Notes under the pieces: model-generated
Databases searched by the model: none
What the model saw: only the letters and a program-made list of their open reading frames with translations
Told to the model about the DNA's origin: nothing
In this document: positions 16,801 to 25,208 of the stretch, one piece after another
Layout: each line of letters opens with the position of its first letter
Position numbering within the stretch: position 1 is the stretch's first letter
Origin: Rathayibacter_A sp036510655
GTDB taxonomy: Bacteria; Actinomycetota; Actinomycetes; Actinomycetales; Microbacteriaceae
Length of the DNA stretch: 64,000 nt
Reading direction: 5' to 3'
Assembly (NCBI GenBank): GCA_036510655.1
Contig: DATCDQ010000113.1
Coordinates: 72,634-136,633, forward strand
Made by a program: the position numbers and the translations under genes

Positions 16801-17465
16801 CGATCGCGGCGAACAACGAACTGGGCAGCGGCATGCAGGTGGCGCTGAAGGACCTCGAGATCCGCGGTGCGGGCAACCTGCTCGGCGGTGAACAGTCCGG
16901 GCACATCGCCGGTGTCGGTTTCGACCTGTACCTGCGGATGATCGGCGAGGCTGTTGGCGCGTTCCGCGGTGATGTCGCTGAGGGTCAGACCGAGCTGCGC
17001 CTCGAACTTCCGGTGGACGCGCACATCCCGGAGGACTATGTGGACAGCGAGCGACTGCGGCTCGAGGCGTATCAGAAACTGTCCGCGGCGAGTGCTCCGA
17101 ATGCGGCTGACGAGCAGCTTCAGCAGGTGCACGACGAGTTGACCGACCGCTACGGCGAACTGCCGCTTGCCGTGCAGAATTTGTTCGCCGTGTCGCAGCT
17201 GCGACGACACGCCCAGCGGGCCGGCCTCAGCGACGTCGTGGCCACGGGCTCGAACCTGCGGGTTGCGCCAGCGGACCTCGCCGACTCGATTCAGGTGCGA
17301 CTGAAACGGATGTACACCGGCTCGCGTTACCTCGCAGCCCAGCACGCCGTGCTCGTGCCGATGCCGCGGGTGAATGGCGAGGCGCTCGCCGACGCCGAAC
17401 TGATCGGCTGGGCGACCCAGGTGCTCGATGCGATCTTCCCCGTCAAGGAGTCTGCTGCGCCCTGA
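13851..17465 (+). CDS. mfd: Transcription-repair coupling factor
   Basis: Mfd removes RNA polymerase stalled at DNA damage and recruits UvrA. The chain of 1,204 residues contains a UvrB-like N-terminal module (PAWETLPHERLSPS), the RNA-polymerase interacting domain (AGDYVVHQTHGIGKFVEL), and a RecG-like translocase with Walker A GDVGFGKTEIAVRAAF, Walker B DEEQRFGVEHK, SATPIPRTLEM and RGRVGRG. A TRCF C-terminal domain ends the chain. The frame is open 57 codons further upstream, but GTG 13851 has a TACACT box 7 nt before it and gives the usual N-terminus. It is divergent from yceI. Confidence 0.97.
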   Translation: MILEGLTRALSRAQTFDNALAHAARDADFSLTDGLRGPLLAGLLGKRPEPSQSMLVITATGRESESLRGTLTALLPAAEILDFPAWETLPHERLSPSAEIVGRRLEALRRMHDWNQNVAAEIPQRPLVVTASVRAALQPLADNLTEREPIALSVGSRGNELGAIASQLVDLAYARVDMVTRRGEFAVRGGILDVFPSVAEHPYRVDFFGDEVEQIRAFSVADQRSLPHEVSAVSLPPSRELLLSPAVRQRAREMEREFPNIAGMLAKIAEGIPVEGMESLAPALVDRLVPLTHYLPAGAAIAVISPERVASRAVSLAETNREFLSAAWSAATVGAAAPIDLASGDFLTLGALREAARLSAPGDPAAAHPWWTLSSFDSGEILPEERTIEEHLTLRIEADAVPSFQGNVTGALDHIMALLHEGWRVVIAASGIGLVERAADVLGENGVAARVVEDYPDDAEPGIAYLVRAVVDHGFEVPSDKIALIGETEFYGRTIGYDSRQVKKLAARRRNVVDPLQLKAGDYVVHQTHGIGKFVELTQREVSSGGRKPVKTKREYLVLEYAPSKRGFPGDKLYVPTDQLDLLTRYVGGESPALSKMGGSDWSQAKGRARRAVRDIAVELVKLYSARMASKGYAFGPDTPWQRELEEAFPFVETPDQLQTIDEVKADMERPIPMDRLISGDVGFGKTEIAVRAAFKAVQDGKQVLMLVPTTLLVKQHFETFQERFAGFPIHLRALSRFQTDREATETIRGLADGTVDVVIGTHRLLANGITVKDLGLVIIDEEQRFGVEHKDQLKKLKTNVDILAMSATPIPRTLEMAVTGIREMSTLATPPEDRHPILTFVGPSSDRQTGAAIRRELLREGQIFFVHNRVSSINRVAAHLAELVPEARIAVAHGQLPEHILEQIVVDFWERKFDVLVCTTIIETGLDIANANTIIIDRADKYGLSQLHQLRGRVGRGRERAYAYFLYDENKPLSETAHDRLSTIAANNELGSGMQVALKDLEIRGAGNLLGGEQSGHIAGVGFDLYLRMIGEAVGAFRGDVAEGQTELRLELPVDAHIPEDYVDSERLRLEAYQKLSAASAPNAADEQLQQVHDELTDRYGELPLAVQNLFAVSQLRRHAQRAGLSDVVATGSNLRVAPADLADSIQVRLKRMYTGSRYLAAQHAVLVPMPRVNGEALADAELIGWATQVLDAIFPVKESAAP

Positions 17466-17530
17466 GAGCCTACTGCGCCCTGAGCCGGTCGGTCGCTGAG
17501 CATAGTCGACGGGCCGCCGTGTATCAGGCA

Positions 17531-17557
17531 ATCTGTGTTATCTTTACCAGAACAGAT
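17531..17557. promoter_or_regulatory. Inverted repeat and -10 region upstream of the GntR gene
   Basis: ATCTGT (17531-17536) and ACAGAT (17552-17557) are exact inverted repeats around a TTATCT -10 box at 17538-17543. This layout fits autorepression by the GntR protein encoded 36 bp downstream. Confidence 0.5.
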
Positions 17558-17592
17558 GGTGCAGAGGTCGTCACGGAGATCAGGGAGGCGCG

Positions 17593-18006
17593 ATGCAGAT
17601 CGACATCGACCCGCTGTCCGAGGTGCCGCTCTACCAGCAGTTGCGAGATCGGGTGGTCGAGGGCATCGCATCTGGCCTGCTGCCAACCGGGGAGCAGTTG
17701 GCTTCCGTGCGCCAGCTCGCCGTCGCATTCGGCATCAACGTCGCCACCGTGAGCAAGGGCTACGAGCTGCTTCGGCACGAAGGTTTGATCCGCACCAACC
17801 ATAAATCTGGTTCCGTCATCGCCCGCGGCCCCGCCGACGGTGCGGCGCGCGACGGTTTCGCCGACGAATGGCGCACCCGGCTCACCACCCTGCTCGCCGA
17901 GGCCGTAGCGCAGGGTGTCACCCCGGCCCAGATATCCGAGTCCGTGGATTGCATACTCACTGGCTTCACCCGCAAGGAACAAAGTACTGAAGGAGACCGC
18001 GCGTGA
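17593..18006 (+). CDS. GntR family regulator, YtrA subfamily
   Basis: This short 137-residue protein has the GntR winged helix at residues 10-75 (VPLYQQLRDRVVEGIASG, SVRQLAVAFGINVATVSKGY) and only a brief C-terminal helix region. That is the YtrA subfamily pattern. YtrA regulators commonly control membrane proteins or ABC transporters responding to cell-envelope stress. It overlaps the next gene by GTGA, so the two are coupled. An inverted repeat around its -10 box suggests autorepression. GGGAGG lies 5 nt before the ATG. Confidence 0.9.
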   Translation: MQIDIDPLSEVPLYQQLRDRVVEGIASGLLPTGEQLASVRQLAVAFGINVATVSKGYELLRHEGLIRTNHKSGSVIARGPADGAARDGFADEWRTRLTTLLAEAVAQGVTPAQISESVDCILTGFTRKEQSTEGDRA

Positions 18007-19118
18007 CTTGGTTTGTTCTGTTGTTCAGTGTCGTGATCTGCACGTTGATCGCTGGTCTGCTGTTCGCGATGCCGGCGATCGTGCACCCGACGGTTCCGCT
18101 CGGTGTCAGCGTGCCGCACGACCGGGTGGATGACCCCGTCATCCGCGCGGCCGTTCGCCGCTATCGCGTCGCGATCGTCGGATGCTGGGTGCTCGCCATC
18201 GTCGGCACGATTCTGCTCGCAGACCAGGTCGGCCTGGCGCTCACCGCACCCGTTCTCGGGCTCGTGGTGCTCGGTGCTGCCTCATATCTGGTGGCGCGGT
18301 CATCGATCTCCCGCGCGAAAAGGATCGGCCGTTGGTATGAAGGCGTTCCCGTTCGACTGCGCGCCGACGTCACGGCCCAGGCGTCTCCGCGCCCGCCGAT
18401 CTGGTGGGCGATCGTCTCCGTGCTCCTGCTGCTTGCCGTTGTTGTGATCGGCATCGCCGCATACCCGAACCTGCCGGAAATGGTGCCCGTGCACTGGAAT
18501 GCCGCAGGCGAGATCGACGGCGACGCCGCAAAGTCGATCTGGTCCGTGTTCGGACCGGTGTTGATCGGTATGGGTGTGGTCGCGCTCCTGTTCGCAACCT
18601 CGTACCTCGGCCGCCTGCCGACGGCGCGGTCCGTGGCATCCGACACGCACGAGCAGGCTGCGCACCGGGTCGATGTGCAACGTCGCTTGCTCGTGTCGTT
18701 GCTCGGGCAGCTCGGCTTGGTGGTCACCCTGTTGATCTGCGCGCTGACCGTGACCGAGTGGTTCGCTCCCCACTCGAACGTGCTCTTCGTCGTGTTCCCA
18801 ATTGTGCTCATCGTGCTCATCGCGGCGATGATCACGGTGTTCGTCGTGCGTTACTCGCGTTCGATCGTGCGCGCGCAGGTTGCGGCGACCGGTGCACACG
18901 CCGGCATAGCCGATCTGCCCGACGATGATCGCTACTGGAAGGGTGGCCTGATCTACGTGAACAGGAACGATCCTGCCGTGTTCGTGCCCAAGCGCTTCGG
19001 TGTCGGATGGACGGTCAACCTCGGCAGCGCCGGCGGATTCGCGATCGGGCTGCTCTTGGTCCTCGTGGTCGTCGGCGCCATCACGCTGGCTATTGTGACA
19101 CCTGGCGGCCGGCACTAG
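18003..19118 (+). CDS. DUF1648/DUF5808 multi-pass membrane protein
   Basis: The 371-residue protein has about eight hydrophobic helices. Its middle carries the DUF1648 motif (YPNLPEMVPVHWNAAGEIDG), found also in SdpI-type immunity proteins. Its C-terminal part has the DUF5808 motif (DDRYWKGGLIYVNRNDPAVF, then RFGVGWTVN). It is translated from a GTG overlapping the GntR stop. GntR-DUF1648 pairs are widespread in Gram-positive bacteria and probably concern envelope stress or immunity, but no function is proven. Confidence 0.85.
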   Translation: MTWFVLLFSVVICTLIAGLLFAMPAIVHPTVPLGVSVPHDRVDDPVIRAAVRRYRVAIVGCWVLAIVGTILLADQVGLALTAPVLGLVVLGAASYLVARSSISRAKRIGRWYEGVPVRLRADVTAQASPRPPIWWAIVSVLLLLAVVVIGIAAYPNLPEMVPVHWNAAGEIDGDAAKSIWSVFGPVLIGMGVVALLFATSYLGRLPTARSVASDTHEQAAHRVDVQRRLLVSLLGQLGLVVTLLICALTVTEWFAPHSNVLFVVFPIVLIVLIAAMITVFVVRYSRSIVRAQVAATGAHAGIADLPDDDRYWKGGLIYVNRNDPAVFVPKRFGVGWTVNLGSAGGFAIGLLLVLVVVGAITLAIVTPGGRH

Positions 19119-20302
19119 CTGCTCTTGGCGGGCGTCTTCGTGCCCTGCGTAGCCGGGTGTGGGTGCTCGCGCCGGTAGCGCCGAGCCAGAGCCGAAACCA
19201 GGATGCCGGCGAGAACGATGGAGACTCCGGAGCCGAGCAGCACGGCGAGCGTTCCCTCATCGACCACCTCTTGGCTGTCTCTGAACGCCAACTCGTTCAT
19301 GAGCAGGGAGACGGTGAAGCCGATGCCGCCCAGCGACGAAATAACGACCAAGGCGCGAAGGCTGATCTTCGGCTGTTGGCCCCGGCGACCGATGAAGGAG
19401 CCGAGCCAGCCGCCGAGCGTGATGCCGATCAACTTGCCGACCGGTAGCGCGATCAGGATGCCCCAGAATGGCACCGCCAGCCGGCCAACGGAGACCTGCG
19501 GAATCGCGACGAGTGCCGCCGAGAATGCGAACACCGGCAGGATCAGGCCGTTTGACCACGGCTCGAGCGCGTGCGTCACTCGTCGTGCGGGTGTCCGCGC
19601 CATGATGAGCCCGAGCACAACGCCTGCGATCGTGGCGTGCACCCCGGAGCGGTAGACGAGCACCCAGGTGAGCACGGCCAGCAGCAGCATGACGACTCCG
19701 AGAGGAACACGCATGCGTCCGCGCAGCATCCGGCTGAGCAATCCGAAGGCGATAGCGCTGACGGCGGCGAGCCCCAGCATGCCGAGGTTCGGATTCGTTG
19801 TGAAGAACACGGCGATGATGACGATCGCGATCAGATCGTCCAAGACGGCGAGCGCGAGCAGGAAGACGCGCAGACGATTGGGCAGGCCGCGACCGAAGAC
19901 GGCGAGTACCCCGAGCGCAAAGGCGATGTCCGTTGCTGTCGGCACCGGCCAGCCCTGCTCGTAACCGCTCCCACGGGTGATCGCAAGGTAGACGAGGGCG
20001 GGAACGACGACACCGCCGATCGCGGCGATGGCCGGATGCACCGCCTTGCGCACACTGTTCAGCTCACCGGCCACGAGCTCGTGTTTGAGCTCGACTGCGA
20101 CGATGAAGAAGAAGATCGCAAGCAGCCCGTCGCTGATCCAATGTCCGACGGAAAGGTCGAGGCCGATGCTGGGGATGGCCAATTCGGCGTGCTGCAATGC
20201 GATCAGGTTCGGTCCGAGTGCCGTGTTGGCGAAGATGAGGCCCAGGACAGCCGCGCCGAGCAAGAGGGCCGCCGCCGAGCGTTCCGAACGAATGAGACTC
20301 AC
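19115..20302 (-). CDS. nhaA: Na+/H+ antiporter NhaA
   Basis: NhaA exchanges protons for sodium and helps control pH and salt. The 395-residue protein shows about 12 helices and the ion-binding core TATDIAFALGVLAVFG and LAVLDDLIAIVIIAVFF (the conserved double aspartate). Other blocks are FFFIVAVELKHELVAGEL and a GGIGFTVSLLMNELAF segment. I chose GTG 20302 because GGGAGA stands just upstream and the protein then starts at the usual distance from helix 1. The longer open frame is antisense to mazG and is spurious. It overlaps the end of the DUF1648 gene tail-to-tail by 4 bp. Confidence 0.94.
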   Translation of the reverse strand: MSLIRSERSAAALLLGAAVLGLIFANTALGPNLIALQHAELAIPSIGLDLSVGHWISDGLLAIFFFIVAVELKHELVAGELNSVRKAVHPAIAAIGGVVVPALVYLAITRGSGYEQGWPVPTATDIAFALGVLAVFGRGLPNRLRVFLLALAVLDDLIAIVIIAVFFTTNPNLGMLGLAAVSAIAFGLLSRMLRGRMRVPLGVVMLLLAVLTWVLVYRSGVHATIAGVVLGLIMARTPARRVTHALEPWSNGLILPVFAFSAALVAIPQVSVGRLAVPFWGILIALPVGKLIGITLGGWLGSFIGRRGQQPKISLRALVVISSLGGIGFTVSLLMNELAFRDSQEVVDEGTLAVLLGSGVSIVLAGILVSALARRYRREHPHPATQGTKTPAKSS

Positions 20303-20461
20303 GATTCTCCCGTCGAGCTGTCCGTTGGGGCTCGAGGCGAACGCCGAAAGCCGTACTGCGTTGATCCGCAGGCCGACCAGACTTCCCGGCGCTCCGCCGC
20401 CCAGTCTAGAGCGCGTGCGCGCCCGGGTGAGAGGATGAAGCTGCTCGAAGGGAGCGGCACG

Positions 20462-21184
20462 ATGACCGAGCTGGATGCACGTAACGAGTCCGCAGGTGAC
20501 GGCGGCTCGAAGCTCGATGCCTTCGCGGCAGCGATGGCCGCGGTGCTCGATCGCTGCGTCTGGAGTCAGGGCATGACGCACGCGTCGCTCGTGCCCTACC
20601 TCATTGAGGAGAGTTATGAACTCGTGGATGCGATCGAGGCCGGGAGCACCGACGAGATCATGGAAGAACTCGGCGACGTGCTCTGGCAGGTGGCATTCCA
20701 CTCCGAGATCGCGGCGCGCACTGCGGGTGAAGAGTTCGACATCGAGGACGTCGCCGCGCGCGTCACCGAAAAAATGGTGCGGCGGCATCCGCACGTCTTC
20801 GGCGACGAGCACGCCGAAACGCCCGACGAGGTGCTGCGATTGTGGAGCGCGGCGAAGGCCGCAGAGAAGAAGCAGCGCAGCAGTGTGCTCGACGGAATCC
20901 CGCAAGGGATGCCGGCGCTTGCGCTCGCCGACAAGCTGATCGGACGGGCTGAGAAGGTTGGCGCACCGCCCATTCGCGGCGACCGTGCAGCTGATCCGGT
21001 GGGCCTCGCGAGCGACGCAGGCGGCGTCCCGATCGCCGACGAGGCTGAACTCGGCGGGCTGCTGCTGGCGATCGTCGCGTCCGCCCGGTCACGCGGACTC
21101 GACGCCGAACGCGCTCTGCGCTCAACCCTGCGCGGGCTGCAGAACGAAATCCGGTCGCACGAAGCGGATGCCGCCGTCCGCTGA
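20462..21184 (+). CDS. mazG: Nucleoside triphosphate pyrophosphohydrolase MazG
   Basis: MazG hydrolyses non-canonical or excess NTPs to NMP and pyrophosphate. The 240-residue protein carries the MazG fold with THASLVPYLIEESYELVDAI and EELGDVLWQVAFHS, in which clustered glutamates and an aspartate bind magnesium. KMVRRHPHVFGDE follows near residue 100. GAAGGGA precedes the ATG. It lies upstream of hisS and eno, a usual actinobacterial order, and is divergent from nhaA. The CPWD motif of many MazGs is replaced by CVWS here. Confidence 0.93.
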   Translation: MTELDARNESAGDGGSKLDAFAAAMAAVLDRCVWSQGMTHASLVPYLIEESYELVDAIEAGSTDEIMEELGDVLWQVAFHSEIAARTAGEEFDIEDVAARVTEKMVRRHPHVFGDEHAETPDEVLRLWSAAKAAEKKQRSSVLDGIPQGMPALALADKLIGRAEKVGAPPIRGDRAADPVGLASDAGGVPIADEAELGGLLLAIVASARSRGLDAERALRSTLRGLQNEIRSHEADAAVR

Positions 21185-21253
21185 CCCGGCCTGACTGATT
21201 GTCCCAGCGCTGTCGGCGGGCATCCACGGCATCCCTGCGGTCGACGCTGTAAT

Positions 21254-21408
21254 GTCCCGGGCTGCCCGGTGAGGTGACCCGATTCCCTCACCGTACGGTT
21301 CTCGACTACGTCGACCCTGCGTATCCGACAGCGAACGCCTGCTCACAACGAGCGCGTCCGACTCAAGCCGGGCCCCTAATGGGACGCCGCCGACACGCTG
21401 GGAGCGTG
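21254..21408 (+). ncRNA. Candidate structured RNA between mazG and hisS
   Basis: This part of a 313-bp gap can fold into a closed multi-branch. The outer stem pairs GTCCC, GGG and GCCCGG (21254-21269) with CCGGGC, CCC and GGGAC (21368-21385). Inside it are three hairpins: TGAGG/CCTCA (21270-21290), TACG/CGTA enclosing TCGAC/GTCGA (21294-21323), and ACGC/GCGT enclosing GCTC/GAGC (21335-21357). A separate hairpin CACGCTgggAGCGTG follows at 21394-21408, 90 nt before hisS. No known riboswitch, T-box, SRP, RNase P or tmRNA motif was recognised. The pairing was read by eye; no energy or covariation was computed. Confidence 0.45.
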
Positions 21409-21497
21409 CTCAGGGCGACAACAGCAACATTTTAGTCCGACATCCTGGCAACGGTGAGAGAGTTTGTGAACTGGATGGCTCTGACAGAATCGTAAGT

Positions 21498-22796
21498 ATG
21501 GCTCGAGACGTGAATCCTCCCCGCGGCATGCGTGATTTTCTTCCTGCGGAGAAGGCACGACGCGAGCATGCGCTGGCCACGATTCGACAGAGCTACTCTG
21601 CCCACGGCTTCGACGAGATCGAAACTCCGGTCGTCGAGGATGCAGCGCGGCTGCACTCGGGGCTCGGCGGTGACAACGAGAAGCTCGCGTTCGGCATCAT
21701 GCGCCGCGGGCTCGACGCCGAGACCGTTGCACAAGCTGCGGCCGCCGATAACATCGGTTCTCTCACCGATCTCGGGCTGCGGTTCGATCTGACCGTGCCG
21801 CTCGCGCGCTTTTACGCGACCCATCGCGCGGAACTTCCAGGCGTGTTCAAAGCGATCCAGATCGCACCGGTATGGCGCGCCGAGCGCCCCCAGAAAGGCC
21901 GATACCGCCAATTCGTGCAGTGCGACATCGACATCATCGGGGAGGCCGGCCCGCTGGCGGAGATCGAGCTGATCACAGCCACCGCGGCGACCTTGCGCGC
22001 GCTCGGAATCGGCGGATGCCGCATCCGGATCAATCACCGCAGCATCCTGCGCAAGCTGGTCGCCTCGTGGCAGATCGCAGAGAGCGACTACGAGCGCGCG
22101 CTGATCACGATCGACAAGGAAGACAAGATCGGCGTCGGCGGTGTCGTCACGGAGCTCGTCGAGCAGGGCCTGCTCGCGGCGGAGCGCGCCGATACCGCCC
22201 GCGACAACCTCGCAGGGCTGCCCAACGACGGCTGGAATCTGCTGCGCACGGACGGCACCGCGGCCGACGTGCCGTGGCTCGACGCGGACGCCTACCGCGA
22301 GCTGCGTGCGATCCGGGATGCCGTCGCAGCCGTGGCGCCGGACCTGCCCCTCGTCTTCTCGCACAATCTGGTGCGCGGGATGGGTTACTACACGGGCGCG
22401 ATCTTCGAGATCCAGCACCCGGGCCTCGGCTACTCGCTCGGCGGCGGCGGCCGCTACGACGGCATGATCGGCCGTTTTCTCGGCACCGATGTGCCGGCGA
22501 CCGGCTTCTCAATCGGGTTCGAACGCATCGTCGACCTCGTTGCAACGCCGGCGGATGCTGCGGCGGATGCGGTCGTGCTGGTGCACGATCCAGACGTTTC
22601 CCCCGCGCGACTGCTCGCGCTGAAGACCGCGCTGATCGCGGACGGCAAGCGCGTGCGACTGGAGCGGCGCACGAAAAACCTGAAGGGCCTGCTGGAGCGG
22701 GCAGCGGCATCCGGTTACGGGGCATTCGCTCTGGTCGGGGTCGATACGACGACGGTCGACGAACTCGAGTTCAAGCCGTTGGCCCTGCGTCACTAG
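21498..22796 (+). CDS. hisS: Histidine--tRNA ligase
   Basis: HisRS charges tRNA-His. The 432-residue class II synthetase has PPRGMRDFLPAE at the start, motif 2 around APVWRAERPQKGRYRQFVQCD, the histidine-specific motif LVRGMGYYTGAIFEIQ, and motif 3 with GFSIGFERI. A C-terminal anticodon-binding domain follows from about residue 335. There is no clear Shine-Dalgarno sequence. The 313-bp gap upstream holds a possible structured RNA that might regulate it. Confidence 0.96.
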   Translation: MARDVNPPRGMRDFLPAEKARREHALATIRQSYSAHGFDEIETPVVEDAARLHSGLGGDNEKLAFGIMRRGLDAETVAQAAAADNIGSLTDLGLRFDLTVPLARFYATHRAELPGVFKAIQIAPVWRAERPQKGRYRQFVQCDIDIIGEAGPLAEIELITATAATLRALGIGGCRIRINHRSILRKLVASWQIAESDYERALITIDKEDKIGVGGVVTELVEQGLLAAERADTARDNLAGLPNDGWNLLRTDGTAADVPWLDADAYRELRAIRDAVAAVAPDLPLVFSHNLVRGMGYYTGAIFEIQHPGLGYSLGGGGRYDGMIGRFLGTDVPATGFSIGFERIVDLVATPADAAADAVVLVHDPDVSPARLLALKTALIADGKRVRLERRTKNLKGLLERAAASGYGAFALVGVDTTTVDELEFKPLALRH

Positions 22797-22872
22797 ACTG
22801 GCTCGCGGATCATTCCAACGAATTCATTCTCTACTGCACGAAATCACGACTGCACGAAACAAGGAGATAATT

Positions 22873-24153
22873 GTGGCTCAGATCGAGGCTGTTGACGCCC
22901 GTGAAATTCTGGACTCCCGGGGAAACCCGACCGTCGAAGTCGAGGTTCTGCTTGACGACGGCACTGTCGCACGTGCCGCGGTTCCGTCCGGCGCATCGAC
23001 TGGCGCATTCGAGGCATACGAACTGCGCGACGGCGACAAGGCACGCTACGGCGGCAAGGGTGTCGAAAAGGCCGTCGATGCCGTGCTCGATGAGCTGGGC
23101 CCCGTGATCGAGGGCATCGACGCGTCGGAGCAGCGCCTGGTCGACGCGGCCCTGATCGAAGCGGACGGCACGGAGAACAAGAGCCGGTTGGGTGCCAACG
23201 CAATCCTCGGCGTGAGCCTGGCAGTGGCGAAGGCTGCGGCCGATTCCGCTGACCTGCCGCTCTTCCGCTATCTCGGCGGCCCGAACGCCCACACGCTGCC
23301 CGTTCCGATGCTCAACGTCATCAACGGCGGTGCCCACGCGGACAACAACGTCGACATTCAGGAGTTCATGATCCTGCCGATTGGCGCCTCGACCTTTCGT
23401 GAGGCGCTGCGCTGGGGCACGGAGACCTACCACAGCCTCAAGGCGCTGCTGAAGAAGCAGGGTCTGAACACGGGCCTCGGCGACGAGGGCGGCTTCGCGC
23501 CCGACCTGTCGAGCAATCGTGCAGCTCTCGACCTGCTGGTCGAGGCGATCACCGCGGCCGGCTTCACCCCGGGCACGGATGTCGCGCTCGGCCTCGACGC
23601 GGCGTCGTCAGAATTCTTCGCCGACGGAAAGTACACATTCGAGGGCAAGCAGATCGACGCGAACGAGTTGACCGCCTACTACGACGAACTTCTCGCCGCC
23701 TACCCGCTGGTCACACTCGAGGACCCGCTGGCCGAAGATGACTGGGAAGGGTGGGCACACCTGACCGAACACATCGGTGGCAAGGTGCAGATCGTCGGCG
23801 ACGACCTGTTCGTCACGAACCCCACGCGTATCGCCCGCGGGATTGCGGACCACACGGCGAACTCCGTGCTGATCAAGGTCAACCAGATCGGCACCCTGAC
23901 CGAGACCCTTGATGCTGTCGCTCTCGCGCAGCGCGCCGGCTACTCGACGGTCATGTCGCACCGTTCTGGTGAGACCGAGGACACCACGATCGCCGACCTC
24001 GCGGTGGCGACAGACGGCGGCCAGATCAAGACCGGTGCTCCGGCCCGCAGCGAGCGTGTCGCGAAGTACAACCAGTTGCTGCGCATCGAAGAGGAACTCG
24101 GCGACGCGGCGGTTTACGCTGGCCGTGGCGCCTTCCCACGCTTCACCGCGTAG
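22873..24153 (+). CDS. eno: Enolase
   Basis: Enolase interconverts 2-phosphoglycerate and phosphoenolpyruvate and is part of the RNA degradosome in some bacteria. The 426-residue protein has REILDSRGNPTVEVEV, SGASTGAFEA, the GLGDEGGFAPDL block, the metal-binding EDPLAEDDW and the signature LIKVNQIGTLTETL, followed by SHRSGETEDTTIADL. The start is GTG 22873 with AAGGAG 8 nt upstream. Its place between hisS and ftsB is standard for this group. Confidence 0.98.
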   Translation: MAQIEAVDAREILDSRGNPTVEVEVLLDDGTVARAAVPSGASTGAFEAYELRDGDKARYGGKGVEKAVDAVLDELGPVIEGIDASEQRLVDAALIEADGTENKSRLGANAILGVSLAVAKAAADSADLPLFRYLGGPNAHTLPVPMLNVINGGAHADNNVDIQEFMILPIGASTFREALRWGTETYHSLKALLKKQGLNTGLGDEGGFAPDLSSNRAALDLLVEAITAAGFTPGTDVALGLDAASSEFFADGKYTFEGKQIDANELTAYYDELLAAYPLVTLEDPLAEDDWEGWAHLTEHIGGKVQIVGDDLFVTNPTRIARGIADHTANSVLIKVNQIGTLTETLDAVALAQRAGYSTVMSHRSGETEDTTIADLAVATDGGQIKTGAPARSERVAKYNQLLRIEEELGDAAVYAGRGAFPRFTA

Positions 24154-24230
24154 CCTCCCCGACCTCCCAGCCGGCCCGGGTTAAGCTCGAAGGCGCCGAC
24201 GGCGGGCAGGGACACACCAGGAGGAACGCG

Positions 24231-24689
24231 ATGGCACAGAACGCATCCGCGCGCGGCTGGTTACGCGGCATCCGATTCTCCTGGTTCACGTTTCTGATGA
24301 TGGGGATTCTCGTGTTAGGCGTGCTCGTGGTTGCGCCGACGCTACAGCAGTACATCCAGCAGCGGCAGCAGATCGCCGACGTGCAAGCCGCCAATGCGGC
24401 GCTGCATTCGAAGGTGAAAGCGCTCGACGCCGACAAGGCCCGGTGGAGCGACCCCAGCTACATCCGTGCGGAGGCGCGCGATCGGCTGCTCTACGTGATG
24501 CCCGGCGAGACGAGCTATCTCGTGATTGACGATCGCGCGGCGGCCGCGAAGAAGGACACGACACCGGTCAGCAAATCCATTCAGAAGACGCAAAGCGATT
24601 GGCTTGGTTCCCTGTTCGATTCCGTCATGACCGCGGGCCTCAGCACTCAGCCCGTGGGCAGTCTTCCGACTTCGAACCCGGCGGGATAG
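24231..24689 (+). CDS. ftsB: Septum formation initiator FtsB/DivIC family protein
   Basis: This 152-residue protein is a bitopic divisome component. A short cytoplasmic N-terminus leads into one membrane helix (residues 18-38, FLMMGILVLGVLVVAPTL). A coiled coil rich in Gln, Ala and Lys follows to about residue 70, then the family motif YIRAEARDRLLYVMPGET. It links FtsL and FtsQ during septation. AGGAGG precedes the ATG. Its position between eno and DUF501 is conserved in Actinobacteria. Confidence 0.9.
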   Translation: MAQNASARGWLRGIRFSWFTFLMMGILVLGVLVVAPTLQQYIQQRQQIADVQAANAALHSKVKALDADKARWSDPSYIRAEARDRLLYVMPGETSYLVIDDRAAAAKKDTTPVSKSIQKTQSDWLGSLFDSVMTAGLSTQPVGSLPTSNPAG

Positions 24690-24692
24690 CCG

Positions 24693-25208
24693 ATGACGAC
24701 ACCCCCGTTCGACCCGGTCAGCGACCGGGACATTGCGATCGTGTCGGCCCAGTTGGGTCGGCCCGCCCGCAATGTGATCGGCATCGCGGCGCGCTGCGGC
24801 TGCGGCGCGCCGACCGTGGTTGCGACGGCACCACGGCTGGCCGACGGTTCGCCATTCCCGACGTTGTACTACCTGTGTCATCCGGCCGCGACCGCGGCCA
24901 TCTCGCAACTGGAAGCAACGCACCTGATGGTCGAATTCGGCGCGCTCGTCGAGACGGATGTCGCGGTGCGCGAGCCATACGCATCCGCGCACGCCGCGTA
25001 CCTGGCTGATCGCGAGGGCATCGAGTTCGTCGAGGAGATCGCCGGATTCTCGGCCGGCGGCATGCCGAAGCGAGTGAAGTGTTTGCACGCGTTGGCCGCC
25101 CACGCGCTCGCGGCCGGACCAGGCGTGAACCCGATCGGAGACCGGGCGCTTGAGCGGGCGGACTGGTCGCCCGACGTCTGCCGCTGCCCGGACTACGGCG
25201 TCGACTGA
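24693..25208 (+). CDS. DUF501 domain-containing protein
   Basis: The 171-residue protein belongs to DUF501, an almost exclusively actinobacterial family with unknown function. It shows RCGCGAPTVVATAPRL, PTLYYLCHPAAT, and near the end GMPKRVKCLHALAAHALA plus CRCPDYG. Several paired cysteines and histidines might bind metal. It begins 3 bp after the ftsB stop. In many relatives a Ppx/GppA phosphatase follows; here the next gene is ndh. Confidence 0.88.
   Translation: MTTPPFDPVSDRDIAIVSAQLGRPARNVIGIAARCGCGAPTVVATAPRLADGSPFPTLYYLCHPAATAAISQLEATHLMVEFGALVETDVAVREPYASAHAAYLADREGIEFVEEIAGFSAGGMPKRVKCLHALAAHALAAGPGVNPIGDRALERADWSPDVCRCPDYGVD

Noticed and set aside
19571..20461. N-terminal extension of MazG reading through the region antisense to nhaA
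   Set aside because: The extension has a low-complexity, acidic, His-rich composition typical of a shadow frame. A good ribosome site precedes ATG 20462, where the MazG-like protein begins.
21254..21497. T-box, SRP RNA, RNase P RNA, tmRNA or 6C RNA before hisS
   Set aside because: None of the diagnostic motifs (T-box antiterminator sequence, SRP tetraloop region, RNase P core, tmRNA tRNA-like end, C-rich loops) is present.
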